Shown here: positions 44,976-54,866 of the stretch, piece by piece | How positions within the stretch are numbered: position 1 is the stretch's first letter | Layout of the letters: the number at the start of each line of letters is the position of its first letter | DNA from: Desulfonatronovibrio hydrogenovorans DSM 9292 | GTDB lineage: Bacteria > Desulfobacterota > Desulfovibrionia > Desulfovibrionales > Desulfonatronovibrionaceae | DNA length: 64,000 nt | Reading direction: 5' to 3' | Assembly (NCBI RefSeq): GCF_000686525.1 | Contig: NZ_JMKT01000009.1 | Location: 372,001 to 436,000 of the forward strand | Translations under genes and position numbers: made by a program | Notes under the pieces: generated by a model | Seen by the model: the letters and a program-made list of their open reading frames with translations, nothing else | What the model was told of the DNA's origin: nothing | Database searches by the model: none

Positions 44976-47099
44976 ATGAAATCGCAGATCCTCGTTGTAG
45001 ATGACGAACTGATAAATCGTTCCATGCTCAAAAGATTTCTGACCCCCATGGCCGATGTCCAGGAAGCCCAGGACGGCTTTACAGCCCTGGAAAAAGTCAG
45101 CCCGGAAACCGATCTTGTTTTGCTGGACCTAGTCATGGAGGGCATGGACGGGATAGAAGTCTGCCAAAAAATCAAGGATAATCCTGCCACCAGAGATATT
45201 CCGGTTATATTCATTTCTGCTGTGGATGACCCCAAGGTCAAAGCCAGAGGTCTGGAGGCAGGCGGAGTTGATTTTGTCAGCAAACCCTTTGACCGCTCTG
45301 AGCTTTTATCAAGAATAAACACCCACCTCACCATGCGTGCCCAGGCTCTGGAAATCAAGAACTACACTTCTGATCTGGAAAATAAAGTCAGGGAAAGGAC
45401 CCGGGAATTGATGGAATCGGAAAAGCGTTACCGAACCATCTTTGAAGCCACCAAAAGTGCCATGGTCATAGTCAACTCAAAAAGCGGCCTGATTGGAATG
45501 GTCAACAATGAATTCTGCGATCTGTCCGGATATTCCAGACAAGAAATCCAAGATAAAATACATTTTTCCCAGTTTGTTCACCCTGATGACCTGCCAAGAG
45601 TTTCTTCGTATTTTGAAAAACGCTTCACAGATCCTGGATCCGTGCCCAGTGAATACGAACTGCTGGGGCTGACCCGCAACGGCTCTCAAAAAATACTGTT
45701 TGCCAAGGTAGCTACCATTCCGGAATGGGACTCATACGTTGTTTCACTTTTTGACTTGACCGATAAAAGGCGGGTTGAAGAGGAACTTCGCCAGAGGACA
45801 TTTTACAGTAAGCTGACCGGACTGCCCAACAGCGAACTCCTTGGCAACAGACTGCAAAAAGCCATCCGGACCAAACATGAAGACCCCAATTATTTCTTTG
45901 CTGTAATCCATGTTGATCTGGACCGCTTCAAGATAATCAATGACTCACTGGGGCACAAAGCAGGGGATCAGCTTATAAAAATGGTGGCTGGCCGACTGGA
46001 AAAAAGTGTTCGCAAAAAAGATACTGTGGCCCATATTGGCGGAGACGACTTTGTCCTGCTGATAGAAGTTTCTGATCTACCAGAAGCCGCCCTTAGGGCC
46101 GAAAAAATAAAGGATCAATTTACTGAACCGTTCATTGTTGATCAAAACGAAATTTTTGCCACATGTTCCATGGGCATCGTGGTGGGATCAACCACATATA
46201 CTGAACCTGAACAGATTTTCCGGGATGCTGACACGGCTCTGCACAGAGCAAAATCCACTGCGCCCAACAGCTATATTGTTTTTGATCCGATAATGCATGC
46301 CCAGGTTACTGAACTTCTGACCATTGAGACTGAGCTGCGCAAAGCCATTGCCCGCAAAGAATTTATCTTGTATTATCAGCCAGTTGTAAGCCTGAGCGAT
46401 GGCCGGATAACTGGATTCGAGGCACTTATCCGCTGGATGCATCCAGAAAAAGGACTGGTTCCACCCAGCGTGTTCATACCTATTGCTGAAGAAACCGAGC
46501 TTATCATTCCCATGGGCGAATGGGTCCTGAACACTGCCTGCGCCCAGCTGTCCAGCTGGAAAAAGTCCGGTCTTGATCTTAAAATGAACATCAACCTTTC
46601 AGGAGTCCAGTTCAGAAATATGGGTCTATTGAACTCCCTGGAAGAAATTTTTTCCAAATCCCAGGTTGATCCCAGCGATATCAACCTGGAACTCACTGAA
46701 AGCGTGGTCATGGACCATGCTGAAAAATCCATTGCTGCCTTGAACAGAATTAAAAGCCTGGGCGTTCAACTGTCTGTGGATGACTTTGGAACCGGTTATT
46801 CTTCCCTCAACTACCTGCAGCAACTGCCCATTGATTACATTAAAATCGACCGCTCCTTTACCAACATGCTTTCAACCGACAACGGGCTGGCCTTGGTCAA
46901 GGCTATCCTGGCCATGGGACACAGCCTTGGATTGAACGTTGTGGCTGAAGGCATTGAAAATCCCCAGCAGATGCACAGCCTAAGGGCTCTAAACTGCAAC
47001 TACGCCCAAGGCTACTATTTTTCCAGACCCCTTCCAGCCCGGGAGGCTGACTCTCTTGTCAGGGAACATCCATTCATCACAGAACTTAAACATAATTAA
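44976..47099 (+). CDS. Receiver-PAS-GGDEF-EAL c-di-GMP protein
   Basis: A 707-residue cytoplasmic protein: receiver (Asp51, LVLLDLVMEGMDG), PAS (about 150-270), GGDEF-like domain and EAL domain. The cyclase motif reads GGDDF at 355-359, with Asp in place of Glu, while the phosphodiesterase motif EALIRWMHP (482-490) and DDFGTGYSSL are intact. It probably hydrolyses c-di-GMP, with the GGDEF part degenerate or a GTP sensor. It follows the haem-motif receptor by 66 bases on the same strand. Confidence 0.93.
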   Translation: MKSQILVVDDELINRSMLKRFLTPMADVQEAQDGFTALEKVSPETDLVLLDLVMEGMDGIEVCQKIKDNPATRDIPVIFISAVDDPKVKARGLEAGGVDFVSKPFDRSELLSRINTHLTMRAQALEIKNYTSDLENKVRERTRELMESEKRYRTIFEATKSAMVIVNSKSGLIGMVNNEFCDLSGYSRQEIQDKIHFSQFVHPDDLPRVSSYFEKRFTDPGSVPSEYELLGLTRNGSQKILFAKVATIPEWDSYVVSLFDLTDKRRVEEELRQRTFYSKLTGLPNSELLGNRLQKAIRTKHEDPNYFFAVIHVDLDRFKIINDSLGHKAGDQLIKMVAGRLEKSVRKKDTVAHIGGDDFVLLIEVSDLPEAALRAEKIKDQFTEPFIVDQNEIFATCSMGIVVGSTTYTEPEQIFRDADTALHRAKSTAPNSYIVFDPIMHAQVTELLTIETELRKAIARKEFILYYQPVVSLSDGRITGFEALIRWMHPEKGLVPPSVFIPIAEETELIIPMGEWVLNTACAQLSSWKKSGLDLKMNINLSGVQFRNMGLLNSLEEIFSKSQVDPSDINLELTESVVMDHAEKSIAALNRIKSLGVQLSVDDFGTGYSSLNYLQQLPIDYIKIDRSFTNMLSTDNGLALVKAILAMGHSLGLNVVAEGIENPQQMHSLRALNCNYAQGYYFSRPLPAREADSLVREHPFITELKHN

Positions 47100-47118
47100 C
47101 AACTTCTAAGAGTAAATC

Positions 47119-47931
47119 ATGACAAAGGTAAAAACCCTGGTGGTCACCGGCTACGGAACTAATTGCGAACGGGAAACTGCCCATGCAGCCAGGCTCGGAG
47201 GAGCTGATACCGTGGATATCTGCTATTTCTCGGACCTGGTGGTTGGCAAGAGCAAGCTCAATGATTATAATTTTCTTATTTTTCCTGGAGGCTTTCTCGA
47301 CGGAGACGACCTCGGAGCAGCCCAGGCTGCAGCCCTGCGCTGGAAATACTCATCAACTGATCAAGGTTCCAGACTAATTGATGATTTAAGGGCATTTTAT
47401 GATTCCGGCCGGATCATCCTGGGCATCTGCAATGGATTCCAACTTTTGGTCAAACTTGGACTGCTCCCGGCAGCCGGAGGCAAATCCTTTGAACGCCAGG
47501 TCAGTTTAACCCACAATGATTCAGCCAGGTTTGAAGATCGGTGGGTTCACCTCAAGGCTAATCCAGACTCGCCGTGCGTTTTTCTCAAGGGGATTGATTA
47601 CATATTCCTTCCTGTCCGTCATGGAGAGGGAAAACTGGTCACCAAAAACGACCAGCTCATGGCTGATCTCGTATCCCAGCAGTTGATCGCCCTGCAGTAT
47701 ATTGATCCCAGAACCAAGGAACCCACCCAGGAGTATCCTCTGAATCCCAATGGCTCACCATTGGCCATAGCCGGGCTGACCGATCCCACCGGACGAGTAC
47801 TGGGCCTTATGCCGCATCCAGAGGCATTCAACCATCCCACCAACCATCCGGCATGGACCAGAGGTGCAAGATCCACTCCGGGCACTGAAATCATTGCCTC
47901 AGGGATCAGATACCTGCGTGGAGGATTCTGA
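47119..47931 (+). CDS. purQ: Phosphoribosylformylglycinamidine synthase glutaminase subunit
   Basis: A 270-residue class I glutamine amidotransferase. Cys104 in LGICNGFQLL is the nucleophile and PHPEAFNHP supplies the His-x-Glu. PurQ gives ammonia to PurL in purine synthesis. Length exceeds the 225-230 of Bacillus-type PurQ and matches the longer deltaproteobacterial type. PurL and PurS are not adjacent. The end overlaps the tadA frame. Confidence 0.92.
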   Translation: MTKVKTLVVTGYGTNCERETAHAARLGGADTVDICYFSDLVVGKSKLNDYNFLIFPGGFLDGDDLGAAQAAALRWKYSSTDQGSRLIDDLRAFYDSGRIILGICNGFQLLVKLGLLPAAGGKSFERQVSLTHNDSARFEDRWVHLKANPDSPCVFLKGIDYIFLPVRHGEGKLVTKNDQLMADLVSQQLIALQYIDPRTKEPTQEYPLNPNGSPLAIAGLTDPTGRVLGLMPHPEAFNHPTNHPAWTRGARSTPGTEIIASGIRYLRGGF

Positions 47932-48409
47932 TCTGACCAAACTTGACTGGCCATACCTTATGGGTCAGGCACTGATCCAGGCCGGATCAGCGGCCGAAAT
48001 GGGGGAAGTCCCTGTGGGGGCCCTGGTGGTGGACACCGGCTCCGGCCAGATCTTGTCCAGGGCTCACAATAACTGCATCAAACTTAATGATCCTTCAGCC
48101 CATGCCGAAATCCTTGCCATACGCAAAGCAGCAGAGGCCAGACAGAACTATCGCCTTGCCAACTCGGTCCTGGTAGTCACCCTGGAACCCTGTCTTATGT
48201 GTGTTGGAGCCTTGATTCAAGCCAGGCTATCCGGGCTTGTCTTCGGAGCAAGGGACCCCAAGGCAGGTGCTGTAATCTCTCGTCTTGACATAGTGGAACT
48301 ACAGTGGGTAAATCACAAATTCTGGTTTATTAACGGCTTGTTGGAAGATGATTGCTCTTTGCTTCTCAAAAACTTTTTTCAGAACAAGAGAAATCGTTCC
48401 GCCTGCTGA
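47918..48409 (+). CDS. tadA: tRNA-specific adenosine deaminase
   Basis: About 163 residues. The zinc motifs are HAEILAIR and PCLMC, with the family's GEVPVGALVVD and RLANSVLVVTLE blocks. It makes inosine at position 34 of tRNA-Arg. The start is unclear: the frame is open well into purQ, the first ATG after the purQ stop lies inside the first helix, and I use the GTG at 47918. Just downstream is tRNA-Ser. Confidence 0.9.
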   Translation: MEDSDLTKLDWPYLMGQALIQAGSAAEMGEVPVGALVVDTGSGQILSRAHNNCIKLNDPSAHAEILAIRKAAEARQNYRLANSVLVVTLEPCLMCVGALIQARLSGLVFGARDPKAGAVISRLDIVELQWVNHKFWFINGLLEDDCSLLLKNFFQNKRNRSAC

Positions 48410-48444
48410 TCAGGTCTTTCACAGCACTTTTTTTAGCATGGTCC

Positions 48445-48537
48445 GGAGAGGTACCGAAGTGGCCGTAACGGGGGCGACTCGAAATCGCCTTGTCCCTTAA
48501 CCGGGGCACGTGGGTTCGAATCCCACCCTCTCCGCCA
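48445..48537 (+). tRNA. tRNA-Ser (anticodon CGA)
   Basis: Acceptor arms GGAGAGG (48445-48451) and CCTCTCC with an encoded GCCA end. The anticodon stem GGCGA/TCGCC encloses CTCGAAA, giving anticodon CGA at 48480-48482. A long variable arm (TTGTCCCTTAACCGGGGCA) marks class II tRNA-Ser, and GGTTCGAATCC is the T arm. It decodes UCG. Confidence 0.97.
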
Positions 48538-48801
48538 ACCTGTCTTCCAGCTGGCTCATCTTTTCCCAATCTTCTGCTCTGATAAATCCCGTCTATTCAC
48601 TTATCTCCAGCAACTTTACGTATAGCCTAAGAAGCCGAATATCTCTATCTTCCACAAAAATTCCCCAAAATGTGACCACCTGCCCCAATGACCTGTTGAC
48701 TAACCCGCTTGGAACATTAACTTCATGTGAACTGACTGAACTGGAAACAGTCAAGATCCAAAACCACAGAACCCAATTCAGGGTGAGCAAAGAAGGAGGC
48801 A

Positions 48802-50007
48802 ATGACTCGATTAGACATCAACTGTCTGGCAACACTCAATTTTATAATTAACTGGAACAGCAACCAGGCCTTACACCAGGAGATTTACCTGGCCAGAAAG
48901 GTAAACCTCTGGAGGGACATATTTCCTCCAGGCATGAAGGACGGACTCATGGACCTGGAAAAGGGCAAGTCAATATCCTTGGACTATGCTCCTGGCCAGG
49001 CTGTTCCAGCCCGTAAACCCAGTGATAACATAAACACCCTTTGCAAGAATTTCACTGCCCGCAGGTTCCAGGGCAGATCAATAACTCCCAGACCAGGACG
49101 CTTCTATCCCCGCGGAATGCTGGGAGGAGTTCATTTTTTCCCTCAGGATCAAAGACCCTGCCGGGTCCTGTCCATAGATGACAAGACCATTTCTTCAGAT
49201 CTGGCCCACCCCCTGTCTGATTACCCTTTGAGCATAAAAGTCAGGCTGGAGGACTTGGCCCAAAACAATTGTGAAACCGGTGGCAGGCTGAGCCACTGGA
49301 TGGAGGAGATCCTGGGAACAGGACCGGGCATGCAGGCCGGAACAAAGGATGGGGCAACAGAATACATCTCCCTTGGGGCCCTGGATCGAACCGACCGCAC
49401 AGATGATCAGCTTTTCTATAAAATGCCCAGACTCATCAACCATATTGATGCCCAGGCTGATAAATTCCTGTGCCATGAGTATGGAAATCGCCTTAAACCC
49501 GGAATGAGGATTCTGGATCTTATGGCCAGCATGAATTCCCACCTGCCATCAGAGCTGGAGGCAAAAGTGGACGGACTAGGTCTAAACCAGAAAGAAATGG
49601 ATGCCAATACCCGGCTGAGCAATCGTATTGTCCACGACCTGAACCTGAATCCTGAACTTCCATTTGCCAACGATTCATACGATGCTCTGCTCTGCAGCCT
49701 GTCTATAGAATATGCTGTTAAACCCTATCAACTGGCCAGAGAAGCAGCCAGGGTCCTTCGTCCGTCAGGCGTTTTCATGATCGGATTTTCCAACCGCTGG
49801 TTTCCGTCCAAGGTAACCCGAATATGGCAGGAACTACACGAATTCGAACGGATGGGACTGGTTCTGGACACCCTGGATCAGACCGGACATTTCAAAGACC
49901 TGGAAACCGTCAGCATTCGCAACTGGTGGAGACCGGAAGATGATCCGCACATTGACAAAACATGGCTCAGCGATCCTATCTACCTGGTGGCAGGCAAAAA
50001 AAAGTGA
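48802..50007 (+). CDS. Two-domain SAM methyltransferase with N-terminal FKBP/SlyD-like region
   Basis: A 401-residue protein. The first 60 residues are unassigned. Residues 60-155 resemble an FKBP-type prolyl isomerase surface: PARKPSDNINTL, RPGRFYPRGMLGG, VLSIDDKTISSDLAHPLSDY, the last like the NHPLAG segment of SlyD. Residues 220-400 are a Methyltransf_11-type domain (MRILDLMASMNSHL, DALLCSLSIEYAV, ARVLRPSGVFMIGFSNRWFP). The target is unknown. GAAGGAGG precedes the ATG. The N-terminal call is tentative. Confidence 0.8.
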   Translation: MTRLDINCLATLNFIINWNSNQALHQEIYLARKVNLWRDIFPPGMKDGLMDLEKGKSISLDYAPGQAVPARKPSDNINTLCKNFTARRFQGRSITPRPGRFYPRGMLGGVHFFPQDQRPCRVLSIDDKTISSDLAHPLSDYPLSIKVRLEDLAQNNCETGGRLSHWMEEILGTGPGMQAGTKDGATEYISLGALDRTDRTDDQLFYKMPRLINHIDAQADKFLCHEYGNRLKPGMRILDLMASMNSHLPSELEAKVDGLGLNQKEMDANTRLSNRIVHDLNLNPELPFANDSYDALLCSLSIEYAVKPYQLAREAARVLRPSGVFMIGFSNRWFPSKVTRIWQELHEFERMGLVLDTLDQTGHFKDLETVSIRNWWRPEDDPHIDKTWLSDPIYLVAGKKK

Positions 50008-50166
50008 GCAGTCCAAGACTTCATTCCAAGCCCTCAATAGCTTGTCCTTAATCTGCAGCGGACTATGAAGAAAAACAGGCACACTGTCGCTGAACCAAAA
50101 CCAAGTCAGTATTTTCTTTATAGCTGAAGACAAAAATCAGCCGAAAAACGAACTCAAGGGGCAATA

Positions 50167-50213
50167 CCATGAACTGCTGATGAACAATTTTTAATGACCA
50201 CGGCAGTTCATGG
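50167..50213. terminator. Inverted repeat between convergent genes
   Basis: CCATGAACTGC (50167-50177) and its exact complement GCAGTTCATGG (50203-50213) with a 25-base loop. It lies between the methyltransferase (plus) and phospholipase-D-like (minus) genes. May act as a bidirectional terminator, though it lacks T-runs. Confidence 0.4.
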
Positions 50214-50284
50214 TCCTGACAATCAATTCAGATCCACAGGTTTTGCCCCTGATATGGGCGGCCATCTGCAGTTCACACCCTCAA

Positions 50285-51742
50285 TCAATAGGTGCACATG
50301 CCACTGGCCTCCTGGAACCTGTACAGGAGATACTTAATCCTGCTCTCATCCTTGGCAGCATCATAATCCAGAGTATATTTGCCCCCTTTGTTGAACCAGA
50401 TCCTGTCAAAATAACCCTCTACATCCCTGGATAAAGTCGAGTCCGGCCGGGTTTTGATCCAAAGATCCAATTCTAGGTTGTAATTATCAAGATTCCTGGA
50501 GGTCAGGTTGGCTGACCCGGCCATGAGCACAAAAGACTCTGCCCGTTTGACCGCCACCAGTTTGGAATGAAACTGTTCACCGTTGGTCTTGTACCACCGG
50601 ACATTCAAATTATCTCCAAAACAGGGATCAACGGCCAGGTCCAGGGCAGCGTGCCTGTTGGGGATACCATACTTTTTCATTCCAAAGGCGTGCTCACTGG
50701 AGTCCAGGATTATCCGCACTTCAACCTTTCTCCCTGCTGCCTCTTTAAGTTCTCTTATGATTTGGCGATGGGTAAGGTAAAGCATGCCAACCATGATCAG
50801 ATCTCCTCTGAAAGAATCCTGGATCTCCCGGATCAATCGATCTTTGATCTTCTTTTCTGTAAGCAGCTGGATCTGGTAACGTGATTCACACTCTCCTGCT
50901 GTATTGCCCTGGGCAGCAACAGGCCTCCCAGCACTCTTTTTTGCTGAGCCCAGGGCAGGAAACCCTGAAAAAGCTGCCACTGCATGTTCAGCGTATTCCG
51001 CCTCCCTGGCAGGAGCTCCTTTGATGATGATGGCTATATTGGAATGCAGACTGCTGGGATCATGGGGATTGGCTGATGTGACGACTGCCGTATGCGAGTC
51101 AACCACCAGGACCTTGCGGTGGTTGGCCTTGAAGTTCAGAGATCTGAACAGGGCCGACAAGGTGATTGTTCTCTGGGGATGCCCAAAAGGATGAGGAATC
51201 AAACCTTTTCCGAAACCAGGAAGCCAGGACAAAAACATGCGATACCATGTTGAATAAAGCGGATTTGGATCACGCAGCCGGTCCAGGTCGGTAATTACTG
51301 TCTTAACTTGGTGGGATTCCAGCCGGTTTAGAATGGGTGAAGCATAGGAACGATAAAAACAGTTTATTTCATCAGTGATGAGCATCACGTCCAGACCCTG
51401 ATCAGCCTTGGTGCACAATAAATCAGTCAGGCTGGTGCTGTTGGGTCTGTGGTCTGGTTCCTGAGCATTCCGACCATGGTCGGTGTTATACAAAAACATA
51501 TCTGCCAAGACTTTGTCTTGAGCAGACTGGATCAATGCAAACATTTCCGGATGAATACTTTCTTCAAAAACCAGACTGCCCTTTTCATCTTCATAGCGCA
51601 GATCGTAAATAAAACGGACATCCCCAGGCCAGACATTATAGACTATGCTTTGGTAATCCGTTCCCGGGGGCATGGACTTGAACCTGTGCCGGATGAAGAC
51701 AGCCAGATAAATAAGACATAGAATAGTTGCCAGTATGAGCAT
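50285..51742 (-). CDS. Phospholipase D-like / cardiolipin synthase-like protein
   Basis: A 485-residue protein with an N-terminal membrane anchor (about 1-18). Two HxK(x)4D-type motifs are seen: NHRKVLVVDSHTAVVTSAN and FHSKLVAVKRAESFVLMAGSAN; the second is modified at the Asp. Such proteins transfer phosphatidyl groups or cut phosphodiester bonds. Cardiolipin synthases usually have two helices and a better second motif, so substrate is open. Confidence 0.85.
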   Translation of the reverse strand: MLILATILCLIYLAVFIRHRFKSMPPGTDYQSIVYNVWPGDVRFIYDLRYEDEKGSLVFEESIHPEMFALIQSAQDKVLADMFLYNTDHGRNAQEPDHRPNSTSLTDLLCTKADQGLDVMLITDEINCFYRSYASPILNRLESHQVKTVITDLDRLRDPNPLYSTWYRMFLSWLPGFGKGLIPHPFGHPQRTITLSALFRSLNFKANHRKVLVVDSHTAVVTSANPHDPSSLHSNIAIIIKGAPAREAEYAEHAVAAFSGFPALGSAKKSAGRPVAAQGNTAGECESRYQIQLLTEKKIKDRLIREIQDSFRGDLIMVGMLYLTHRQIIRELKEAAGRKVEVRIILDSSEHAFGMKKYGIPNRHAALDLAVDPCFGDNLNVRWYKTNGEQFHSKLVAVKRAESFVLMAGSANLTSRNLDNYNLELDLWIKTRPDSTLSRDVEGYFDRIWFNKGGKYTLDYDAAKDESRIKYLLYRFQEASGMCTY

Positions 51743-51777
51743 TATCCCAAATACAATAACTAGGGTTCAGATCCAAA

Positions 51778-51813
51778 CCTGATATACTTCGGGATCAGGT
51801 ATAATCGTATACC
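51778..51813. promoter_or_regulatory. Palindromes upstream of the PAS kinase
   Basis: CCTGAT/ATCAGG (51778-51783, 51794-51799) and GGTATA/TATACC (51798-51803, 51808-51813) overlap between the divergent PLD-like and kinase genes. Candidate operator for either; no regulator identified. Confidence 0.3.
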
Positions 51814-51930
51814 AGGTCGAAATCGATAACTGTTGACTAATCTATTGAATTTTGATCAGAATATACACCTAAGAACACCCTGGATCACCAGTGGATAATA
51901 TCTTTAAACTTTAATAACACTCATCATCCC

Positions 51931-53208
51931 ATGGATAAGAACAGCAAACCATCTGCCCTAGAAAAAAAAATTGACCAGGGTCTGATTACCGGATCACCCG
52001 ATTATTCCGGCTTAAACCCCCAGGAAGCTCTCCAGGCTGAACGAGACATACTGAAGTCCATAATGGCTGCTGCACCCGTGGCCATCATAGTTTTTGACCA
52101 GCAGGCCAGAATCCTGGATGCAAACCGGGTTGCCATGGATATGTTTCAGTCTAATCAAAAAATGATCCCAGACGGACGATGCGGAGATTTTATCAATTGC
52201 ATCCACCGCCTCAGCCATCCTGAAGGATGCGGATATTCCATTCATTGTCCTTTATGCGAAATTGATTCAGCAATCAAGCAGGCCCTTAAGGATGAAACCC
52301 CCATATCCGGCATGGAGACTCATATCATCAGAACTACTGAATCTGACCCGGAAAAAATCTGGGTCAGATTCAGTGCTGAACCAGTGGTCCTTCTGGGCAA
52401 GCCAAGTCTCATAGTGGCCATGGAAGACATCACCGACCGCAAGTTGGCCGAAGAAGAGATCAAACTAAAAAATGAGCAGCTTGAAACTGCCCTTGCTGAA
52501 AAGGAAAAGCTTTTTTCAATTATTGCCCACGACCTCAAATCCCCCTTTTCAGGTTTTCTTGGCATAACCGGACTCATGGCTGAAGATCCTTCCCGCTTCA
52601 CCTTGAATGAACTTCAGGAACTGTCAGCCCAGCTCAATCAGTCAGCAGAAAACCTCTATGACCTTCTGGTCAATCTTCTGGAATGGTCCAGCATGAGAAG
52701 AGGATTGATTGGTTTTGAACCTGAGCCCTGCTCCGTGCTGGAGCTGATCCAGTCAAATCTCAAGCTGTTTAAGACACTGGCTGGACAAAAAAGCATCCAA
52801 TTATCCAAACATATTCCTGAAGACATAGTAGTGATGGCTGACAGACATCTTTTGAGCACAATCCTTCGCAATCTTTTATCCAATGCCATTAAGTTTACAG
52901 GTCAAAACGGAAAAGTTTCAATCTCTGCTCAAAGCTCTGATGAAGGGCTGCAGGTTACAGTAACTGACACTGGAACTGGAATACCTGCCATGATCCTGAA
53001 AAATATGTTCACCTTGAATCGCCAGACACCCCATCCGGGAACTGAAGGAGAAAAGGGAACAGGTCTGGGTCTTCTCCTGTGCAAAGAGTGCGTTGAGAAA
53101 CACGGGGGGAAAATCTGGGCGGAAAACTTACCGGACCAGGGGGCTGCTTTTCACTTTACCCTGCCGGTCAATAACCACAGGACTGAGCAGCCAGCAGATA
53201 TCAGCTGA
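51931..53208 (+). CDS. PAS sensor histidine kinase with Cys-rich PAS domain
   Basis: A 425-residue cytoplasmic kinase. PAS domain at about 38-170, HisKA with His200 in IIAHDLKSPFSGFLG, HATPase with NLLSNAIKFTG and GTGLGLLLC. The PAS loop contains five cysteines (84, 90, 100, 106, 109) as C-x5-C-x9-C-x5-C-x2-C, suggesting an iron-sulfur cluster or thiol switch for redox sensing. No response regulator is adjacent. There is no clear ribosome site. Confidence 0.9.
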   Translation: MDKNSKPSALEKKIDQGLITGSPDYSGLNPQEALQAERDILKSIMAAAPVAIIVFDQQARILDANRVAMDMFQSNQKMIPDGRCGDFINCIHRLSHPEGCGYSIHCPLCEIDSAIKQALKDETPISGMETHIIRTTESDPEKIWVRFSAEPVVLLGKPSLIVAMEDITDRKLAEEEIKLKNEQLETALAEKEKLFSIIAHDLKSPFSGFLGITGLMAEDPSRFTLNELQELSAQLNQSAENLYDLLVNLLEWSSMRRGLIGFEPEPCSVLELIQSNLKLFKTLAGQKSIQLSKHIPEDIVVMADRHLLSTILRNLLSNAIKFTGQNGKVSISAQSSDEGLQVTVTDTGTGIPAMILKNMFTLNRQTPHPGTEGEKGTGLGLLLCKECVEKHGGKIWAENLPDQGAAFHFTLPVNNHRTEQPADIS

Positions 53209-53347
53209 CATTTCCTGGATCATGAGTCAGACACCATGGCCGGGATGTTGAGGACCAAAACACCCCAACCCAGCTGCTTTGACTATCCTGGGAATAAGCA
53301 GGCTTTTTTCCTGGAGTGGGATATTGCAGGCCAGAGAAAAAGAAAGC

Positions 53348-54616
53348 TTAGCTCATTTCAAGAAATCGTTTGGCCCAGACCGTAGATTCATTCATGATCA
53401 GCGCTGTTTCTTCAGATGACAGCCCGGTCTGTCTCAAAAGGCGGGCTGTATCCATCCACAGTCCGTGTTCGCAGGAAAGAGCCAGATCCAGCCATTTCTG
53501 CAGCTCAGGGTCCTTGCCTTTGAGGGCTTTGGAAATCCTTGGTTCAAGAGATATTTTTTTCAGGACTTCTTCCATGGGCTGGGAGAGAAGAGCGTCAAGG
53601 CAGGAAAAAAGGCCCATCAGAAACATGGACCCGGAAGAAACAGGAAGGCCTGGACTCCTGTTGCCCACACTTTCCAAAAACCTTGCCCGCTGTAGAGATA
53701 AAAACAAGAGTTCCTGACCCTTTGGGGTAGAATTAATTTCTGCCAGAATTATTATCTGCAGCCAGGTTGATATTCTCTGCTGACCCAGCATGGCCACAGC
53801 CTGGGAAATGGATCTGATCTTGAAGGCCAGTCCCATTCCAGCAGAATTGATCAGCCGAAGCAGCCTGTAGCTGAGCGATACATCGGTTTTGATAATATCC
53901 GCAATCCCTGCAAGGTCAAGGTCATCAGAACCAAGCAGGTTGATCAGGTTCAACTTTGCCAGCTGACTGGCATTGAGCTTTTTTCCAGTCATAATCCAGG
54001 GTCTGCTGAAAAAAAAGCCCTGAAAAAGATCAAAGCCCATATCTCTGGATAAATCAAACGCCTTGAAATCCCCAACCTTCTCAGCCAGCAGAATACAGTT
54101 AAATTTCCTTAAATCCCGGACCACCCTAACCAGGTCAGCAGCTGGCAGGCCGCTTATATCCACCTTGACAATGTCCACCAGCTCAATCAGGGGCTCAAGA
54201 CCGGGCAGGCCAGTATAGTCATCCAGGGCCAAGGTATAACCCTGGTCCTTCAGGTGGCGGCACATCCGGATAATTTCCTCATCAGGACTGACAGTCTCCA
54301 GAATCTCCACCACTGCCAGCTCGGCTGGCAGGGCCAGAGGAGAACCCCGCAAAAGCATGGACTGGGAGTAATTGATCAGAACCTTCTGGTTGGGAGATAG
54401 CCATTCTTCTGCCATGCCAAAGCCATCGGCAATGACCTTGGAAGTGGCAATGTCACCATCCTCATAATAAGCTGAGTTGACGTCCTGGCTATGACGGAAA
54501 AGAAGTTCATATCCCCAGATCTGCATATCCCGGTTAAAAACGGGTTGCCTGGCTACATAAACCGGCTCAAAAGAGGGACTGGTCTGGTCCAGGTCATTGT
54601 CGCGGCCAGAAGACAT
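53348..54616 (-). CDS. EAL-HDOD signalling protein (YuxH-like)
   Basis: A 422-residue protein. The N-terminal YVARQPVFNRDMQIWGYELLFR is a degenerate EAL domain (ELL in place of EAL), with LALDDYTGLPG and VDIVKVDI strands; residues 200-400 form an HDOD domain. YuxH-like proteins bind but seldom cleave c-di-GMP and act in motility or development. It lies on the same strand as the regulator genes to its right, separated by 250 bases without a gene. Confidence 0.9.
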   Translation of the reverse strand: MSSGRDNDLDQTSPSFEPVYVARQPVFNRDMQIWGYELLFRHSQDVNSAYYEDGDIATSKVIADGFGMAEEWLSPNQKVLINYSQSMLLRGSPLALPAELAVVEILETVSPDEEIIRMCRHLKDQGYTLALDDYTGLPGLEPLIELVDIVKVDISGLPAADLVRVVRDLRKFNCILLAEKVGDFKAFDLSRDMGFDLFQGFFFSRPWIMTGKKLNASQLAKLNLINLLGSDDLDLAGIADIIKTDVSLSYRLLRLINSAGMGLAFKIRSISQAVAMLGQQRISTWLQIIILAEINSTPKGQELLFLSLQRARFLESVGNRSPGLPVSSGSMFLMGLFSCLDALLSQPMEEVLKKISLEPRISKALKGKDPELQKWLDLALSCEHGLWMDTARLLRQTGLSSEETALIMNESTVWAKRFLEMS

Positions 54617-54866
54617 AGGTTACTGCCTGTAATCAACCTTTGCTGCTGTAGGATTAGGAAGTTCGGAAATGATATCAGCCAAAAAACACATAGAAAATAT
54701 TTCAGCAGCCCTTATTTTTGTAAAGTCAACCTTCTTGTAAACCTTGCAGATTTTTGTAAACTTTTATGTAAACCTCTGCAGATATCAAGGGAAAGAACCC
54801 GGCCAACTCCACCCTGATCCCCAAGGAGAGTGCGCCGGGGAGACTGGTTCAGGCATGAAATAGATA

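Noticed and set aside
48510-48851. 113-codon frame beginning inside tRNA-Ser
   Set aside because: Starts in the tRNA and overlaps the following real gene start.
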